A stretch of 64,000 nt of DNA from Mycobacterium sp. Z3061 (GTDB lineage Bacteria; Actinomycetota; Actinomycetes; Mycobacteriales; Mycobacteriaceae): positions 1,550,001 through 1,614,000 of the forward strand of contig NZ_CP134062.1 in NCBI RefSeq assembly GCF_031583025.1, read 5' to 3'. Position 1 is the stretch's first letter; every line of letters begins with the position of its first letter. The notes beneath the pieces are model-generated. The model searched no databases. It had not been told where the DNA came from and was given only the letters and a program-made list of their open reading frames with translations. A program made the translations under genes and the position numbers. Positions 48,562 through 57,759 of this stretch are shown one piece after another.

Positions 48562-49455
48562 ATGTCGGACAGGCTTGTCATTACCGGTGCGGGGGGGCAG
48601 CTGGGCACCCTGGTGGCGGCTCAGGCCATCCGCGAGGGTCGGGACGTGCTGGCCAGGACGTCGGGGGAGTGGGACATCACCGATCCGGCCCTGGCCGACG
48701 AGATCATCCAGCCTGGCGATGTCGTCATCAACTGCGCGGCCTACACCGACGTCGACGGCGCCGAGACCGACGAAGCCCGCGCCTACGCCGTCAACGCCAC
48801 CGGCCCAGAGAACCTCGCCCGTGCGTGCGCCCGCGCCGGAGCCTCGCTGATCCACGTCTCCACCGACTACGTCTTCAACGGCGATTTCGGCGGCGCCGAC
48901 CCACGGCCCTATGAACCTGACGACACCACCGGCCCGCAGGGCGTCTACGCGGCAAGCAAGTTGGCCGGGGAGCAGGCCGTGCAGGCCGCGCTGCCGGAGG
49001 CGGTGGTCGTGCGCACCGCCTGGGTGTACACCGGCGGGTCCGACAGAGGCGATTTCGTCGCCGTCATGCAGCGGTTGGCCGGCCGGGACGGCCCGATCAA
49101 GGTGGTCGACGACCAGACCGGCTCGCCCACCTACGCAGCAGACCTGGCCGCCGCGCTGCTGGAGCTGGCCGCCAGTCCCGTGCGGGGACGCGTGCTGCAC
49201 GCCGCCAACGAGGGTGTGGTGTCTCGTTTCGAATGGGCCCGGGCGGTGTTCGAGGAAAGCGGCGCCGACCCCGCGCGGGTGACCCCGTGCAGCAGCGACG
49301 AGTTTCCGCGGCCTGCGGCGCGCCCGTCGTATTCGGCGTTGTCCGGGCGGTCGTGGGCGGCCGCCGGCCTCACCCCGCTGCGCCCGTGGCGCGCTGCCCT
49401 CAACGCGGCGCTGACGGCCGCCGCCGACCGACCGTTACCCTCTACGCGTGACTGA
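48562..49455 (+). CDS. rmlD: dTDP-4-dehydrorhamnose reductase RmlD
   Basis: 297 residues from ATG 48562 (M-S-D-R-L-V-I-T-G-A-G-G-Q-L-G), the NAD(P)-binding G-x-x-G-x-x-G start; the longer open frame covers antisense lcp1 sequence. Further SDR marks are N-C-A-A-Y-T-D-V-D, S-T-D-Y-V-F-N-G and the Y-A-A-S-K active site. It makes dTDP-L-rhamnose, the donor of the rhamnosyl residue in the arabinogalactan-peptidoglycan linker. The stop overlaps the wbbL start by eight bases. Confidence 0.95.
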   Translation: MSDRLVITGAGGQLGTLVAAQAIREGRDVLARTSGEWDITDPALADEIIQPGDVVINCAAYTDVDGAETDEARAYAVNATGPENLARACARAGASLIHVSTDYVFNGDFGGADPRPYEPDDTTGPQGVYAASKLAGEQAVQAALPEAVVVRTAWVYTGGSDRGDFVAVMQRLAGRDGPIKVVDDQTGSPTYAADLAAALLELAASPVRGRVLHAANEGVVSRFEWARAVFEESGADPARVTPCSSDEFPRPAARPSYSALSGRSWAAAGLTPLRPWRAALNAALTAAADRPLPSTRD

Positions 49456-50374
49456 CGTTCTGCCGGTCGTCGCGGTGACCTATTCGCCGGGCCCACACCT
49501 GGAGCGGTTCCTGGCCTCGTTGTCGCTGGCCACGGACCGGCCGGTGGGCGTGCTGCTGGCCGACAACGGCTCTACCGACGGCACCCCGGAAGCGGCTGTC
49601 GAGCGCTACCCGAACGTGCGCCTGATGCCCACCGGCGCCAATCTCGGCTACGGCACGGCGGTCAACCGCACCATCGAGCACTTGAGCCAGGCGCGTGGCG
49701 GTGAATGGGACCGCTTCGACCGGGAGTGGGTGATCGTCGCCAACCCGGATGTGCAGTGGGGTCCGGGCAGCATCGACGCCCTGCTGGAGGCCGCCGCCCG
49801 CTGGCCGCGCGCCGGCGCACTGGGTCCGCTGATCCGGGACCCGGACGGGTCGGTGTACCCGTCGGCGCGCCACCTGCCCAGCCTGATCCGCGGCGGCATG
49901 CACGCCATGCTCGGGCCGGTGTGGCCGCGCAACCGGTGGACGCGGGCCTACCGCCAGGAGCACCTCGATCCCAGCGAGCGGCCGGTCGGGTGGCTGTCCG
50001 GGTCGTGTCTGCTGGTGCGGCGGTCGGCGTTCGACCAGATCGGCGGCTTCGACGAGCGCTACTTCATGTACATGGAAGACGTCGACCTCGGCGACCGGCT
50101 CGGAAAAGCCGGCTGGCAGTCCATCTACGTGCCGACGGCCGAGGTGCTGCACCACAAGGGACACTCGACCGGCCGTGACCCGGGCCGCCACCTGGCCGCC
50201 CACCACCGCAGTACCTATATCTTTCTGGCCGATCGCAACACCGGGTTTTGGCGGGCCCCGCTGCGCTGGACTTTGCGCGGATCGCTGGCGGTGCGGTCGC
50301 GGGTGATGGTGCGCAATGCGGTGCGAAGGTCCCGGCGGGCCGCGCGAGAAGAACTGGCAGAAGGGCGGCGCTGA
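49448..50374 (+). CDS. wbbL1: dTDP-rhamnosyltransferase WbbL1 (linker unit)
   Basis: 308 residues from GTG 49448, overlapping rmlD by eight bases. GT2 family fold: V-V-A-V-T-Y-S-P-G, L-L-A-D-N-G-S-T-D-G-T, and the metal-site A-N-P-D-V (DxD-like N-P-D). The C-terminal part has D-E-R-Y-F-M-Y-M-E-D-V-D-L, the acceptor/catalytic E-D of rhamnosyltransferases. It adds rhamnose to decaprenyl-PP-GlcNAc. Matches M. tuberculosis WbbL1 (Rv3265c), an essential enzyme. A one-base gap separates it from the manC-type gene. Confidence 0.94.
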   Translation: MTDVLPVVAVTYSPGPHLERFLASLSLATDRPVGVLLADNGSTDGTPEAAVERYPNVRLMPTGANLGYGTAVNRTIEHLSQARGGEWDRFDREWVIVANPDVQWGPGSIDALLEAAARWPRAGALGPLIRDPDGSVYPSARHLPSLIRGGMHAMLGPVWPRNRWTRAYRQEHLDPSERPVGWLSGSCLLVRRSAFDQIGGFDERYFMYMEDVDLGDRLGKAGWQSIYVPTAEVLHHKGHSTGRDPGRHLAAHHRSTYIFLADRNTGFWRAPLRWTLRGSLAVRSRVMVRNAVRRSRRAAREELAEGRR

Positions 50375-50375
50375 A

Positions 50376-51455
50376 GTGGCAACCCATGACGTTGATGCGG
50401 TGGTCCTGGTCGGCGGCAAGGGCACCCGGTTGCGGCCGCTGACGTTGTCGGCGCCCAAGCCGATGTTGCCGACGGCCGGCCTGCCGTTCCTGACCCACCT
50501 ATTGTCGCGGATCGCCGCGGCCGGCATCGAGCACGTGGTGCTGGGCACCTCCTACCGGGCCGAGGTGTTCGAGGCCGAGTTCGGCGACGGCTCCAAGCTC
50601 GGGTTGCAGATCGACTACGTCACCGAGGAGAAGCCGCTGGGCACCGGCGGCGGCATCGCAAATGTCGCCGAGAAGCTGCGGCACGACACCGTGATGGTGT
50701 TCAACGGCGACGTGCTCTCCGGCACCGACCTGGGCGAGCTGCTGGCCTTCCACCGCGATCACCAGGCCGATGTGACGTTGCACCTGGTGCGGGTGAGCGA
50801 TCCCCGCGCGTTCGGATGCGTGCCGACCGACAGCGACGGCCGGGTGACCGCGTTTCTGGAGAAGACGCAGGATCCGCCGACCGACCAGATCAACGCCGGC
50901 TGCTACGTGTTCCAGCGGCCGATCATCGACCGGATCCCGCGCGGTCGGGAGGTGTCGGTGGAGCGCGAGGTGTTCCCGGCGCTGCTGTCGGACCCGGACG
51001 TGAAGGTGTGCGGCTATGTCGACGCCACCTACTGGCGCGACATGGGCACCCCGGAGGACTTCGTGCGCGGGTCCGCGGACCTGGTGCGCGGCATCGCCCC
51101 GTCGCCGGCACTGCACGGCCAGCGCGGTGAGAGCCTGGTGCACGACGGCGCCGCCGTGGCCCCCGGGGCGCTGCTCATCGGCGGCACGGTGGTGGGGCGC
51201 GGGGCCGAGATCGGTCCGGGCGCGCGGCTGGACGGCGCGGTTATCTTTGACGGCGTCAAGGTGGAGGCCGGCAGCGTGATCGAGCGCTCGATCATCGGCT
51301 TCGGCGCCCGCATCGGCCCGCGGGCGCTGATCCGCGACGGGGTGATCGGCGACGGGGCGGACATCGGCGCGCGCTGCGAACTGCTGCGCGGCGCGCGGGT
51401 GTGGCCGGGCGTATCTATTCCCGACGGCGGCATCCGCTACTCGTCAGACGTCTGA
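50376..51455 (+). CDS. manC: Mannose-1-phosphate guanylyltransferase ManC/RmlA2-type (Rv3264c-like)
   Basis: 359 residues from GTG 50376, one base after the wbbL stop. The nucleotidyltransferase signature is V-L-V-G-G-K-G-T-R-L-R-P-L-T, then G-L-Q-I-D-Y-V-T-E-E-K-P-L-G-T-G-G and F-N-G-D-V-L. The C-terminal third is a left-handed beta-helix with hexapeptide repeats (V-V-G-R-G-A-E-I-G-P-G-A-R-L). M. tuberculosis Rv3264c forms GDP-mannose from mannose-1-phosphate and GTP, feeding mannosylated glycolipids and proteins. The gene ends 60 bases before the Nudix stop; a 30-base tandem repeat lies in between. Confidence 0.92.
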   Translation: MATHDVDAVVLVGGKGTRLRPLTLSAPKPMLPTAGLPFLTHLLSRIAAAGIEHVVLGTSYRAEVFEAEFGDGSKLGLQIDYVTEEKPLGTGGGIANVAEKLRHDTVMVFNGDVLSGTDLGELLAFHRDHQADVTLHLVRVSDPRAFGCVPTDSDGRVTAFLEKTQDPPTDQINAGCYVFQRPIIDRIPRGREVSVEREVFPALLSDPDVKVCGYVDATYWRDMGTPEDFVRGSADLVRGIAPSPALHGQRGESLVHDGAAVAPGALLIGGTVVGRGAEIGPGARLDGAVIFDGVKVEAGSVIERSIIGFGARIGPRALIRDGVIGDGADIGARCELLRGARVWPGVSIPDGGIRYSSDV

Positions 51456-51464
51456 GCCCTCTCG

Positions 51465-51524
51465 GCGCGCGAACGTGCGGCCAGCTTCACACTCGCGCGC
51501 GAACGTGCGGCCAGCTTCACACTC
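51465..51524. repeat. Two perfect 30-base tandem copies between manC and the Nudix gene
   Basis: The unit GCGCGCGAACGTGCGGCCAG plus CTTCACACTC fills 51465-51494 and is exactly repeated at 51495-51524. It lies between convergent genes; the second copy contains the Nudix stop codon (minus-strand GTGTGA). It is not a hairpin. It may be a copy of a dispersed mycobacterial intergenic motif, or the product of slippage. Confidence 0.75.
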
Positions 51525-52053
51525 GGCGCAACGACTGCTGCACCAGGTATTCCAGCGCGTGATCGGTGCCCGACGGCAACTCGCCGGCCGGCCACCACCG
51601 CAGGTCGTCGGACTCGTCGCTGAGTACGATCTGCGCCCCGGCCGGGGCATGCGCCATGAACTGCAGGTCCAGGTGCCGGGTCGGAACCCCCAGCGAGCAG
51701 GTGACCGGATGTACATGCACCGCAACCAGTTCCGGCCGCAACCAGAGATTGGCGACGCCGGACTCCTCGGTCGCTTCCCGCAGTGCGGCGGCCAGGATGT
51801 CCTCGTCGTCCTCGCAGTGCCCGCCCAGTTGGACCCAGCGGCCCAGCCGGGGATGCAGGGTGAGCAGCACGCGCTCGCCGGTCTCGTCGAGCACCAGGGT
51901 GGACGCGGTGACGTGGCCCGGTTCGCACTCGCGCAGGCAGGAGTCGTCGCGAGCGAGCACGAATCCCAGCACCGCCTCCCGCAACGAGTCCTGCGCCGGG
52001 TTGGGTGCCTCCCAGTCCGTGAGCAGCGTGATCACCGATTCCCGCACGCTCAT
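51517..52053 (-). CDS. Nudix hydrolase
   Basis: 178 residues from ATG 52053 ([14 protein letters not shown]), overlapping the methyltransferase stop by four bases (ATGA). The Nudix box is present as G-H-C-E-D-D-E-D ... L-A-A-A-L-R-E-A-T-E-E-S-G. The pattern G-x5-E-x7-R-E-x2-E-E-x-G is complete. Members cleave nucleoside diphosphates linked to other groups; the substrate is unknown. It is the last gene of fbiA-fbiB-mamA-Nudix, each coupled by a four-base overlap. Such a gene is not annotated here in M. tuberculosis to my knowledge. Confidence 0.87.
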   Translation of the reverse strand: MSVRESVITLLTDWEAPNPAQDSLREAVLGFVLARDDSCLRECEPGHVTASTLVLDETGERVLLTLHPRLGRWVQLGGHCEDDEDILAAALREATEESGVANLWLRPELVAVHVHPVTCSLGVPTRHLDLQFMAHAPAGAQIVLSDESDDLRWWPAGELPSGTDHALEYLVQQSLRRV

Positions 52054-53630
52054 CGCGACCCGCTCCTGGCCCGCCTCGCGGTCCTCCGATGCCGCAGCGC
52101 GAGCCACGCCGCGCGGCATTGCGCCACCACCTCCGGCGAGACACCCAGCTTCTCGATCAGCACCCGCCGGTCCACCAGGTCGAGCGCCTTCTCGATCTCG
52201 TTGGCCCGCAACAGCAGATCGACGTCGCCGGCCAGGTCGGGATCGGCGCACGCCGGCGGCGGGACAGGCAACCGCTCGGCCTCGGCAGGTTCGAGCTCCA
52301 GAATTCCGCCGCCGTAACTGCGGCCCATGATCTCGGCGAATGCGAAGGTCGCGCTGTTGTGGAACACCGCGGCCAGCGCGTGGGGTTCGGTGCCGGGCGC
52401 GACCCGCACCCGGTGCACGGTGTCCGTGCTGGTGGCGCCCGCCCCGTTGACCGTCAGCCGCGCAGACAGGTGAATTTGGCGCAGCATGAACAGATCTGGG
52501 ACCCACAGCGACGGCGTGACCCACCACGGCTTGCGCAGCGAGCACTTGTAGCCGCGGTGCACGCCGGCCGCCTCGCCGGCCGCGATGTGGGCCAGCAGCG
52601 CGCCGTCCTGCGGACGCGCCGGCGCATGCAGCAACCAGGCGCGCTGACCGGTCGTCAGATCGCTTGTGCGGCAATCATTGTCGTAAACCAGTCCGGACAG
52701 CTGGACGCTGCGCGAGACCAGCGGCACACAGTACGGCGTGAGTCCCAGCTCGTCCGCCTGTGCGTCGGTGAAGGTGAAGAAGCTGTTGCGGCCCGTCACG
52801 ATGCCGACGTCCACCTCGGCAAGCAGGCCCAGCCGGGTCAGCCGGCCGGATTCCCTGAGGCCGCGCAGCGTGCATATCTGCGACGGTTCCAGGAAATAGG
52901 TGGTCCACTTCTCGTGGTCGTGCCGCAGCGCCGGAGCGGACGGCACGTCCAGGTCCGCCGCGACCAGCGCGTCGGCGTCGTCGAGCTGCACGGTGCGGAT
53001 GCGGGCCGGCCCGGGGCCGACGACGCCGCAGAACAACACCACCTCCTGCAAAACGCCCTCGAACACCAGGCGCCCGAAGCTCAGCAGCGTGATCTCCCGG
53101 TAGCGGCTCACCAGGAAGTCGCGTAGCTGCGCCGCATACCCGACCTGCAGCAGCTCGGCGGGCAGCACCAGGCCAACCCGGCCGCCCTCGCGCACCAGGG
53201 TGGTGCTCGCCACCACGAACGGCACCCAGGCATTGGTCAACCGGTTGGGGCGCAACCCTTCTCGATGCAGGGCGGCCAGCGCGGGCTCGCGCTGCTGCGC
53301 CGGCCAATGCCCGAAGCGGATGTAGGGCGGGTTGCCCGCCACACCGTCCCAGTCCCGGCCGCCCGACCACGAAAACAGGTCCGCGGTGTCAACGGGGGCG
53401 AACGTCCGTGCCTTCGCCGCTTCAGCGCCAACCAGTTCCACGCCGCGTGCCTGATCGCTGAGCGCGGCCAGCTCGCGCAGGATCTGCCCGTCACCGCAGG
53501 ACGGCTCCAGCACCCGGGGTCCGGCCTGGGTGACCCAGCCGGCCAGAAAGCGGGCGATCGGCGCCGGCGTGTAATAGCCGCCGCGAATCTTGTCGGCCGT
53601 CACGGCCGCCTTGCCCGCGAACGTATTCAT
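52050..53630 (-). CDS. mamA: DNA adenine-N6 methyltransferase MamA-like (Rv3263-like)
   Basis: 526 residues from ATG 53630 ([14 protein letters not shown]), overlapping the fbiB stop (ATGA). SAM motif I is E-P-S-C-G-D-G (42-48) and the catalytic motif is N-P-P-Y (100-103), with a long C-terminal target-recognition region. In M. tuberculosis MamA (Rv3263) methylates adenine in CTGGAG sites and affects promoters with overlapping -10 boxes. No restriction endonuclease lies nearby, so it is an orphan-type enzyme. Whether the recognition site is the same here cannot be read from sequence. Confidence 0.9.
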   Translation of the reverse strand: MNTFAGKAAVTADKIRGGYYTPAPIARFLAGWVTQAGPRVLEPSCGDGQILRELAALSDQARGVELVGAEAAKARTFAPVDTADLFSWSGGRDWDGVAGNPPYIRFGHWPAQQREPALAALHREGLRPNRLTNAWVPFVVASTTLVREGGRVGLVLPAELLQVGYAAQLRDFLVSRYREITLLSFGRLVFEGVLQEVVLFCGVVGPGPARIRTVQLDDADALVAADLDVPSAPALRHDHEKWTTYFLEPSQICTLRGLRESGRLTRLGLLAEVDVGIVTGRNSFFTFTDAQADELGLTPYCVPLVSRSVQLSGLVYDNDCRTSDLTTGQRAWLLHAPARPQDGALLAHIAAGEAAGVHRGYKCSLRKPWWVTPSLWVPDLFMLRQIHLSARLTVNGAGATSTDTVHRVRVAPGTEPHALAAVFHNSATFAFAEIMGRSYGGGILELEPAEAERLPVPPPACADPDLAGDVDLLLRANEIEKALDLVDRRVLIEKLGVSPEVVAQCRAAWLALRHRRTARRARSGSR

Positions 53631-54985
53631 TTGCGGATCAACAGCTCCGTGATCGGCACCGGGTCGCGTAAACCCGCGGGCTCGGCGGCATAGCCGATCG
53701 CCACGGCGCCCAGCGGCGCCCACTCGGCGGGTAGCGAAAGCTCGTCGCGGACGAGGTCGGCAGCGAAGATCGTCGAGCCGATCCAGCAACTGCCCACCCC
53801 GCGCACCGCCAGCGCAACCAGCAGCGCCTGCACGGCCGCACCCACCGCGACGGTGAACATGGTGTGCTCGGCCTCGGTGCGGGCGGCGTCCGGATAGCTG
53901 TGTGCCCCGTCGGGCACCAGGAACGGAATGATGACCTCGGGTGCGTCGTAGAGGATCTGGCCGCGTGCGACGCGGCGTTCGACGGAGTCCGCCGGGCGGC
54001 CGTCGCCGGTGAGGTCGGCACGCCACTTGTCGTTCATCCGGTCCAGCAGCCGCGTCCGGGTGTCCTGGTCCTGCAGCCATACGAACCGCACCGGGCGGGT
54101 GTGGTGCGGGGCCGGCGCGGTGAGCGCTTCGGCGACAGCGGATTCGACGACGGCCGGTGCCACCGGCTCGGCGCTGAATCGCCGCACCGACCGGCGCAGC
54201 AGCTGAGCCTGCCCGCGGCCCAACTCGATGGCCTCGGCGGTGCCCAGCCAGAACAGGTCCTCGGTGCCCGCGCGCACCAACTGCCGGGCCGTCGAGCCGT
54301 CGTCGACCGGGTTGAGCCCGCGCAGCACGGCCACCGGCATGGCCGTGAGCTTGCCCTTGACCAGGTCGGCCGCGGCCGCGATCTCGTCGGCGACCGCCAC
54401 CTCGGTGACCACCAGTTCGTTGCCGTGCCGGTCGACGGCACCCGAATAGTTGTGCAGTACGGCCAGACCCGCGGTGCCGACGGCCGCGTCGATCTGTCCG
54501 TTGCGCCAGGCGCGGCCCATGGTGTCGGTGATCACCACGGCGACGGTGACACCGAGCCGCTCGCGCAACCCGGCCCGCAGCGCCGCCGCGCTGGCGTCCG
54601 GGTCGAGTGGCAGCAACGCCAATTCGGTTCGCCCGACGTTCGATCCGTCTACTCCGGCCGCCGCCTGAATCAGGCCCAGCCGGTTCTCGGTGATCAGGGT
54701 CCGTTCCTTGCGGGCCAGCACCCGCACCGCTTCGTCGTCGACCAGCTTGCGCCGCAACCGGTCTCGTTCCTCGTCGTCCTCGGGCGCCGGGACCAGCCGG
54801 CCCTCGCACTTGGACACCACCTTGCTGGTCACCACCACCACGTCGCCGTCACGTAACCACGGCGCGGCCGCACTCAACGCAGCGCCCAAATCGTCACCGG
54901 GACGAAACTCGGGAAGCCCGGTGACGGGCAGGATCTCGATGGCGGCGGCGGCGCCGTGCTCACCTGCCGGGGGCAGGGCGGTCAC
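53627..54985 (-). CDS. fbiB: F420 gamma-glutamyl ligase / dehydro-F420-0 reductase FbiB
   Basis: 452 residues from GTG 54985, overlapping the fbiA stop (GTGA). The N-terminal CofE-like domain (to about 245) has [29 protein letters not shown] and G-L-N-P-V-D-D-G. The C-terminal domain (about 255-450) is nitroreductase-like, FMN-binding, with R-R-S-V-R-R-F-S and G-V-G-S-C-W-I-G-S. FbiB extends the glutamate tail of F420 and reduces the dehydro form. Size and two-domain architecture match M. tuberculosis FbiB (Rv3262). Confidence 0.95.
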   Translation of the reverse strand: MTALPPAGEHGAAAAIEILPVTGLPEFRPGDDLGAALSAAAPWLRDGDVVVVTSKVVSKCEGRLVPAPEDDEERDRLRRKLVDDEAVRVLARKERTLITENRLGLIQAAAGVDGSNVGRTELALLPLDPDASAAALRAGLRERLGVTVAVVITDTMGRAWRNGQIDAAVGTAGLAVLHNYSGAVDRHGNELVVTEVAVADEIAAAADLVKGKLTAMPVAVLRGLNPVDDGSTARQLVRAGTEDLFWLGTAEAIELGRGQAQLLRRSVRRFSAEPVAPAVVESAVAEALTAPAPHHTRPVRFVWLQDQDTRTRLLDRMNDKWRADLTGDGRPADSVERRVARGQILYDAPEVIIPFLVPDGAHSYPDAARTEAEHTMFTVAVGAAVQALLVALAVRGVGSCWIGSTIFAADLVRDELSLPAEWAPLGAVAIGYAAEPAGLRDPVPITELLIRK

Positions 54986-55968
54986 ACCGTCACCCCGGCA
55001 AGGTCGAGACCCGCACGCACCATGTCGGCGGTGGCCGCCGGGTCGCTCATCAGCAGCGGAACGGCGCGCACCGCCACTCCGTCGATGTCGGCGGCGTCGC
55101 CGGCGTGCACCAGCCAGCAGTCCAGAATCCCGGTCGCGCTGCGGGCGCCGTAGTGCCGGCCCACCGCCTGCGCGGTGGAATCCACCCCGATCACGGACAG
55201 GCAGGCATCGGCCATGCCGCGCAACGGCTTTCCGCCGATGATGGGGGAGTAGCCGACGACCGGGGCGGGGGTCGACCGCAGCGCGCCGCGGATCCCGGGG
55301 ACGGCCAGGATGGCCCCGACGCTGACCACCGGGTTCGACGGTGCCACCAGGATGACATCGGCTTCGGCGATGGCCGTCACCGCTTCGGTTGTCGCGGAGG
55401 CCTTTTCGGCCCCGACGAAGGCGAAGCTGTGGGTGGGCACCTGGGCACGGTGACGCACCCACCACTCCTGGAAGTGGATCGCCCGCCGGCTTCCGTCGGA
55501 CGGATCGGTGATCACCACATGCGTCTCGCAACGGTCGTCGCTGGCCGGCAGCAACCGTGCGCCGGGTTGCCACCGGTCGCACAGCGCCGCGGTGATCTGC
55601 GACAGCGGATAGCCGGCGTTGAGCATCTGGGTGCGCACCAGGTGAGTGGCCAGATCGCGGTCGCCGAGCATGAACCAGTCGGGCTGCACGCCGTAGCGGG
55701 CGAGTTCTTCTTTGGCATGCCAGGTTTCGTCGCGGTGGCCCCAGCCACGCTCCGGGTCCACGCCGCCACCGAGGGTGTACATGCACGTGTCGAGGTCCGG
55801 GCAGATGCGCACGCCGTGGATCCACGCGTCGTCGCCGATGTTGACGACCGCGTTCAGTTCGTGGCCGGCGTCCTCGCCCTGAGCAAACTGGCCCAGGCCG
55901 AGCAACCGCTGCACTCCGAGCAGAAAACGGGCGCCCCCGACTCCCCCGACCAGAACGGTGACTTTCAC
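54982..55968 (-). CDS. fbiA: F420 precursor transferase FbiA (CofD family)
   Basis: 328 residues from GTG 55968 ([16 protein letters not shown]). The CofD pattern includes [27 protein letters not shown] and [10 protein letters not shown]. It joins the phosphoenolpyruvate- or lactate-derived nucleotide to the deazaflavin FO, forming (dehydro-)F420-0. It is the first gene of fbiA-fbiB-mamA-Nudix and divergent from whiB2. Confidence 0.95.
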   Translation of the reverse strand: MKVTVLVGGVGGARFLLGVQRLLGLGQFAQGEDAGHELNAVVNIGDDAWIHGVRICPDLDTCMYTLGGGVDPERGWGHRDETWHAKEELARYGVQPDWFMLGDRDLATHLVRTQMLNAGYPLSQITAALCDRWQPGARLLPASDDRCETHVVITDPSDGSRRAIHFQEWWVRHRAQVPTHSFAFVGAEKASATTEAVTAIAEADVILVAPSNPVVSVGAILAVPGIRGALRSTPAPVVGYSPIIGGKPLRGMADACLSVIGVDSTAQAVGRHYGARSATGILDCWLVHAGDAADIDGVAVRAVPLLMSDPAATADMVRAGLDLAGVTV

Positions 55969-56299
55969 ACCAGGACAGTACCTGCCCGGCGGGACACGTT
56001 AGGGTGGGGTGAATCTTGGTAACCAATGTGGCGCAAGGGACTTGTGATCAATTCGTACTCGACACGCCGTGTTTCGTGGACAACAGAATCGCCGAAATTC
56101 GATCACGAGATGGTATGGAATTACGCCGAAGTGCTTGACCAGGGTCCCTGGCCCGTGTCTAATCACATCAGTGTCATTTCCCGGTTGGCCGGCCGGTTCC
56201 GGTGTCGCAGACCGAGATTCGATCACTTGTTCGAATTGGGCATCTGTACATCAAAACAGTGGGAAACCATTTCAATCTCTATTAGTGAGGAGGCGGAGC
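55969..56299. other. Divergent fbiA/whiB2 regulatory region (331 bases)
   Basis: No gene is supported: the open frame at 56026-56310 has no recognisable protein. The segment is less G+C-rich than its neighbours (for example 56041-56110). It must contain the fbiA and whiB2 promoters and a probably long whiB2 leader. No palindrome or riboswitch was recognised by eye. Confidence 0.5.
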
Positions 56300-56671
56300 A
56301 TGTCCTATGAGTACCTTCGGGGCGTAATGGGAGGCACACCGCACACCACTCCCGAGCCGGCTGAAACCATCATGCCGCCAGTCCGTCCTCATCTGAGCGT
56401 TGTTCCCGATGCGCCCGCTGTGTTCGAGCCGGAGCCGATCGAGGAGATCCCTGCCGATCAGTGGCAGGACAAGGCGCTGTGCGCCCAGACCGACCCCGAA
56501 GCCTTCTTCCCCGAGAAGGGCGGTTCCACCCGCGAGGCCAAGAAGATCTGCCTGGGTTGCGAGGTCCGGCACGAATGCCTCGAATACGCCCTCGCGCACG
56601 ACGAGCGGTTCGGCATCTGGGGAGGCCTGTCCGAACGCGAGCGTCGCCGCCTCAAGCGCGGCATCATCTAA
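56300..56671 (+). CDS. whiB2: WhiB2, iron-sulfur WhiB-family regulator
   Basis: 123 residues from ATG 56300, preceded by GAGGAGGCGGAG; an internal ATG at 56372 would give a 99-residue form closer in length to M. tuberculosis WhiB2 (89). Four cluster ligands are C61, C84, C87 and C93 (C-x2-C between the middle two), then the G-I-W-G-G turn (105-109) and the basic tail R-R-R-L-K-R for DNA binding. WhiB2 is the essential WhmD-type regulator of septation and cell division. Its N-terminal extension (1-50) is Pro-rich. A long divergent leader lies upstream. Confidence 0.93.
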   Translation: MSYEYLRGVMGGTPHTTPEPAETIMPPVRPHLSVVPDAPAVFEPEPIEEIPADQWQDKALCAQTDPEAFFPEKGGSTREAKKICLGCEVRHECLEYALAHDERFGIWGGLSERERRRLKRGII

Positions 56672-56686
56672 ACGCCGATCACCTGC

Positions 56687-57166
56687 TCAGTCATCGATCG
56701 AAGGGTCGATGACCGAAGGCTCCACGTCCAGATAGATGGCTACCTGGGCCACCAGGATTTCATGCAGCAAGTCGCCGAGTTCGACGGTGTCTTTGGCTCG
56801 TCGCTCAATAGGCTTGCGGAACAACACAATTCGCGCTCGGGTCGCGTTTCCGCGAACATCGACGCCGGCCGGTATCAGGCGGGCCAGCGCGATCGGCCCG
56901 TCGGCGATCACCTCCGGCGGCCACTGCACACTGTAGGGATCCTTGGCGGAGATGCGCGGAATCTCGTCGACCGCGACGTCGAGTTCGCCGACCCGCTCCT
57001 GCCACCGCCGCTCGATCGGTTCGTAGGCCTCCAGGACCGCCATGTCGAACCGCTCGGCCCGGCTGCGCCAGCCCGGCACCGTCGGCGGCAGCAACGGACC
57101 GCGCAGATCGCGGCCCCGCCGGCGTCCGGGCCGGCCGTATGGCTGAGCCGATCTTTCCCCGCTCAC
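56687..57166 (-). CDS. Metallopeptidase-family-like protein (DUF1025-type, Rv3259-like)
   Basis: 159 residues from GTG 57166 (V-S-G-E-R-S-A-Q-P-Y-G-R-P); an ATG at 57190 would add eight residues. The conserved part, L-R-G-P-L-L-P-P-T-V-P-G-W-R-S-R-A-E-R-F-D, matches M. tuberculosis Rv3259. The expected zincin helix is present only as H-E-I-L-V, not H-E-x-x-H, so peptidase activity is doubtful. Function unknown. It converges on whiB2 (15-base gap) and is divergent from the Rv3258c-like gene. Confidence 0.8.
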   Translation of the reverse strand: MSGERSAQPYGRPGRRRGRDLRGPLLPPTVPGWRSRAERFDMAVLEAYEPIERRWQERVGELDVAVDEIPRISAKDPYSVQWPPEVIADGPIALARLIPAGVDVRGNATRARIVLFRKPIERRAKDTVELGDLLHEILVAQVAIYLDVEPSVIDPSIDD

Positions 57167-57252
57167 GCGCCGATGGTAACGGTTCCACATCGCCACCGCC
57201 GATGCGCGTGTCCGCCGCTGTGGCGGCGTTTTCCCGCGATAGCCTTTCGAGC

Positions 57253-57702
57253 GTGAACGTACCCCGACGCTGCTGCCGGCCCGGGTGTCCGCATTATGCA
57301 GTGGCAACGTTGACGTTCGTCTACTCGGACTCGACGGCGGTGGTCGGCCCACTCGCTACCGCGCGGGAACCCCACTCGTGGGATCTGTGTGTCAACCACG
57401 CCGGCCGCATCACGGCACCGCGAGGCTGGGAACTGATGCGCCACGCCGGCCCGCTGCCCACCCATCCCGACGAGGACGACGAACTGGTGGCGCTGGCCGA
57501 CGCCGTGCGCGAGGGCGGAGCAGTTCCCGCACGTACCCCCGTCCGGGTCAACGGCTTCGTCGCCAGTGACGGCTTCGACGACGTGCCGCAGTCCATCGGC
57601 GCGCACGCCACCGCGCCGAGTACCGGTCTGCTCGCACCGCCCGAGCACCGCTCCGGACGCCGACGTGGCCACCTACGGGTCCTGCCGGATCCTCCCGGCT
57701 AG
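57253..57702 (+). CDS. DUF3499 protein with zinc-ribbon-like cysteines (Rv3258c-like)
   Basis: 149 residues from GTG 57253 (V-N-V-P-R-R-C-C-R-P-G-C-P-H-Y-A); the longer in-frame start at 57139 has no homology. Cys7, Cys8 and Cys12 together with W-D-L-C-V-N-H form a likely zinc-binding knuckle. The C-terminal half is Pro/Arg-rich and poorly conserved. It matches M. tuberculosis Rv3258c. No function is known. It precedes manB by 57 bases on the same strand. Confidence 0.82.
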   Translation: MNVPRRCCRPGCPHYAVATLTFVYSDSTAVVGPLATAREPHSWDLCVNHAGRITAPRGWELMRHAGPLPTHPDEDDELVALADAVREGGAVPARTPVRVNGFVASDGFDDVPQSIGAHATAPSTGLLAPPEHRSGRRRGHLRVLPDPPG

Positions 57703-57759
57703 CCGATAGGCTGGCGGCCGAAGAGTTCTACCCACCCAGGTCGTCAGGAGCACCGGAGA

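Noticed and set aside
56026..56310. 94-codon frame in the fbiA-whiB2 gap
   Set aside because: No recognisable protein, atypical composition, and it overlaps the whiB2 start and ribosome site.
56687..57166. Active metalloprotease assignment for the Rv3259-like gene
   Set aside because: The zincin motif is H-E-x-x-x rather than H-E-x-x-H, so only a family-level name is supported.
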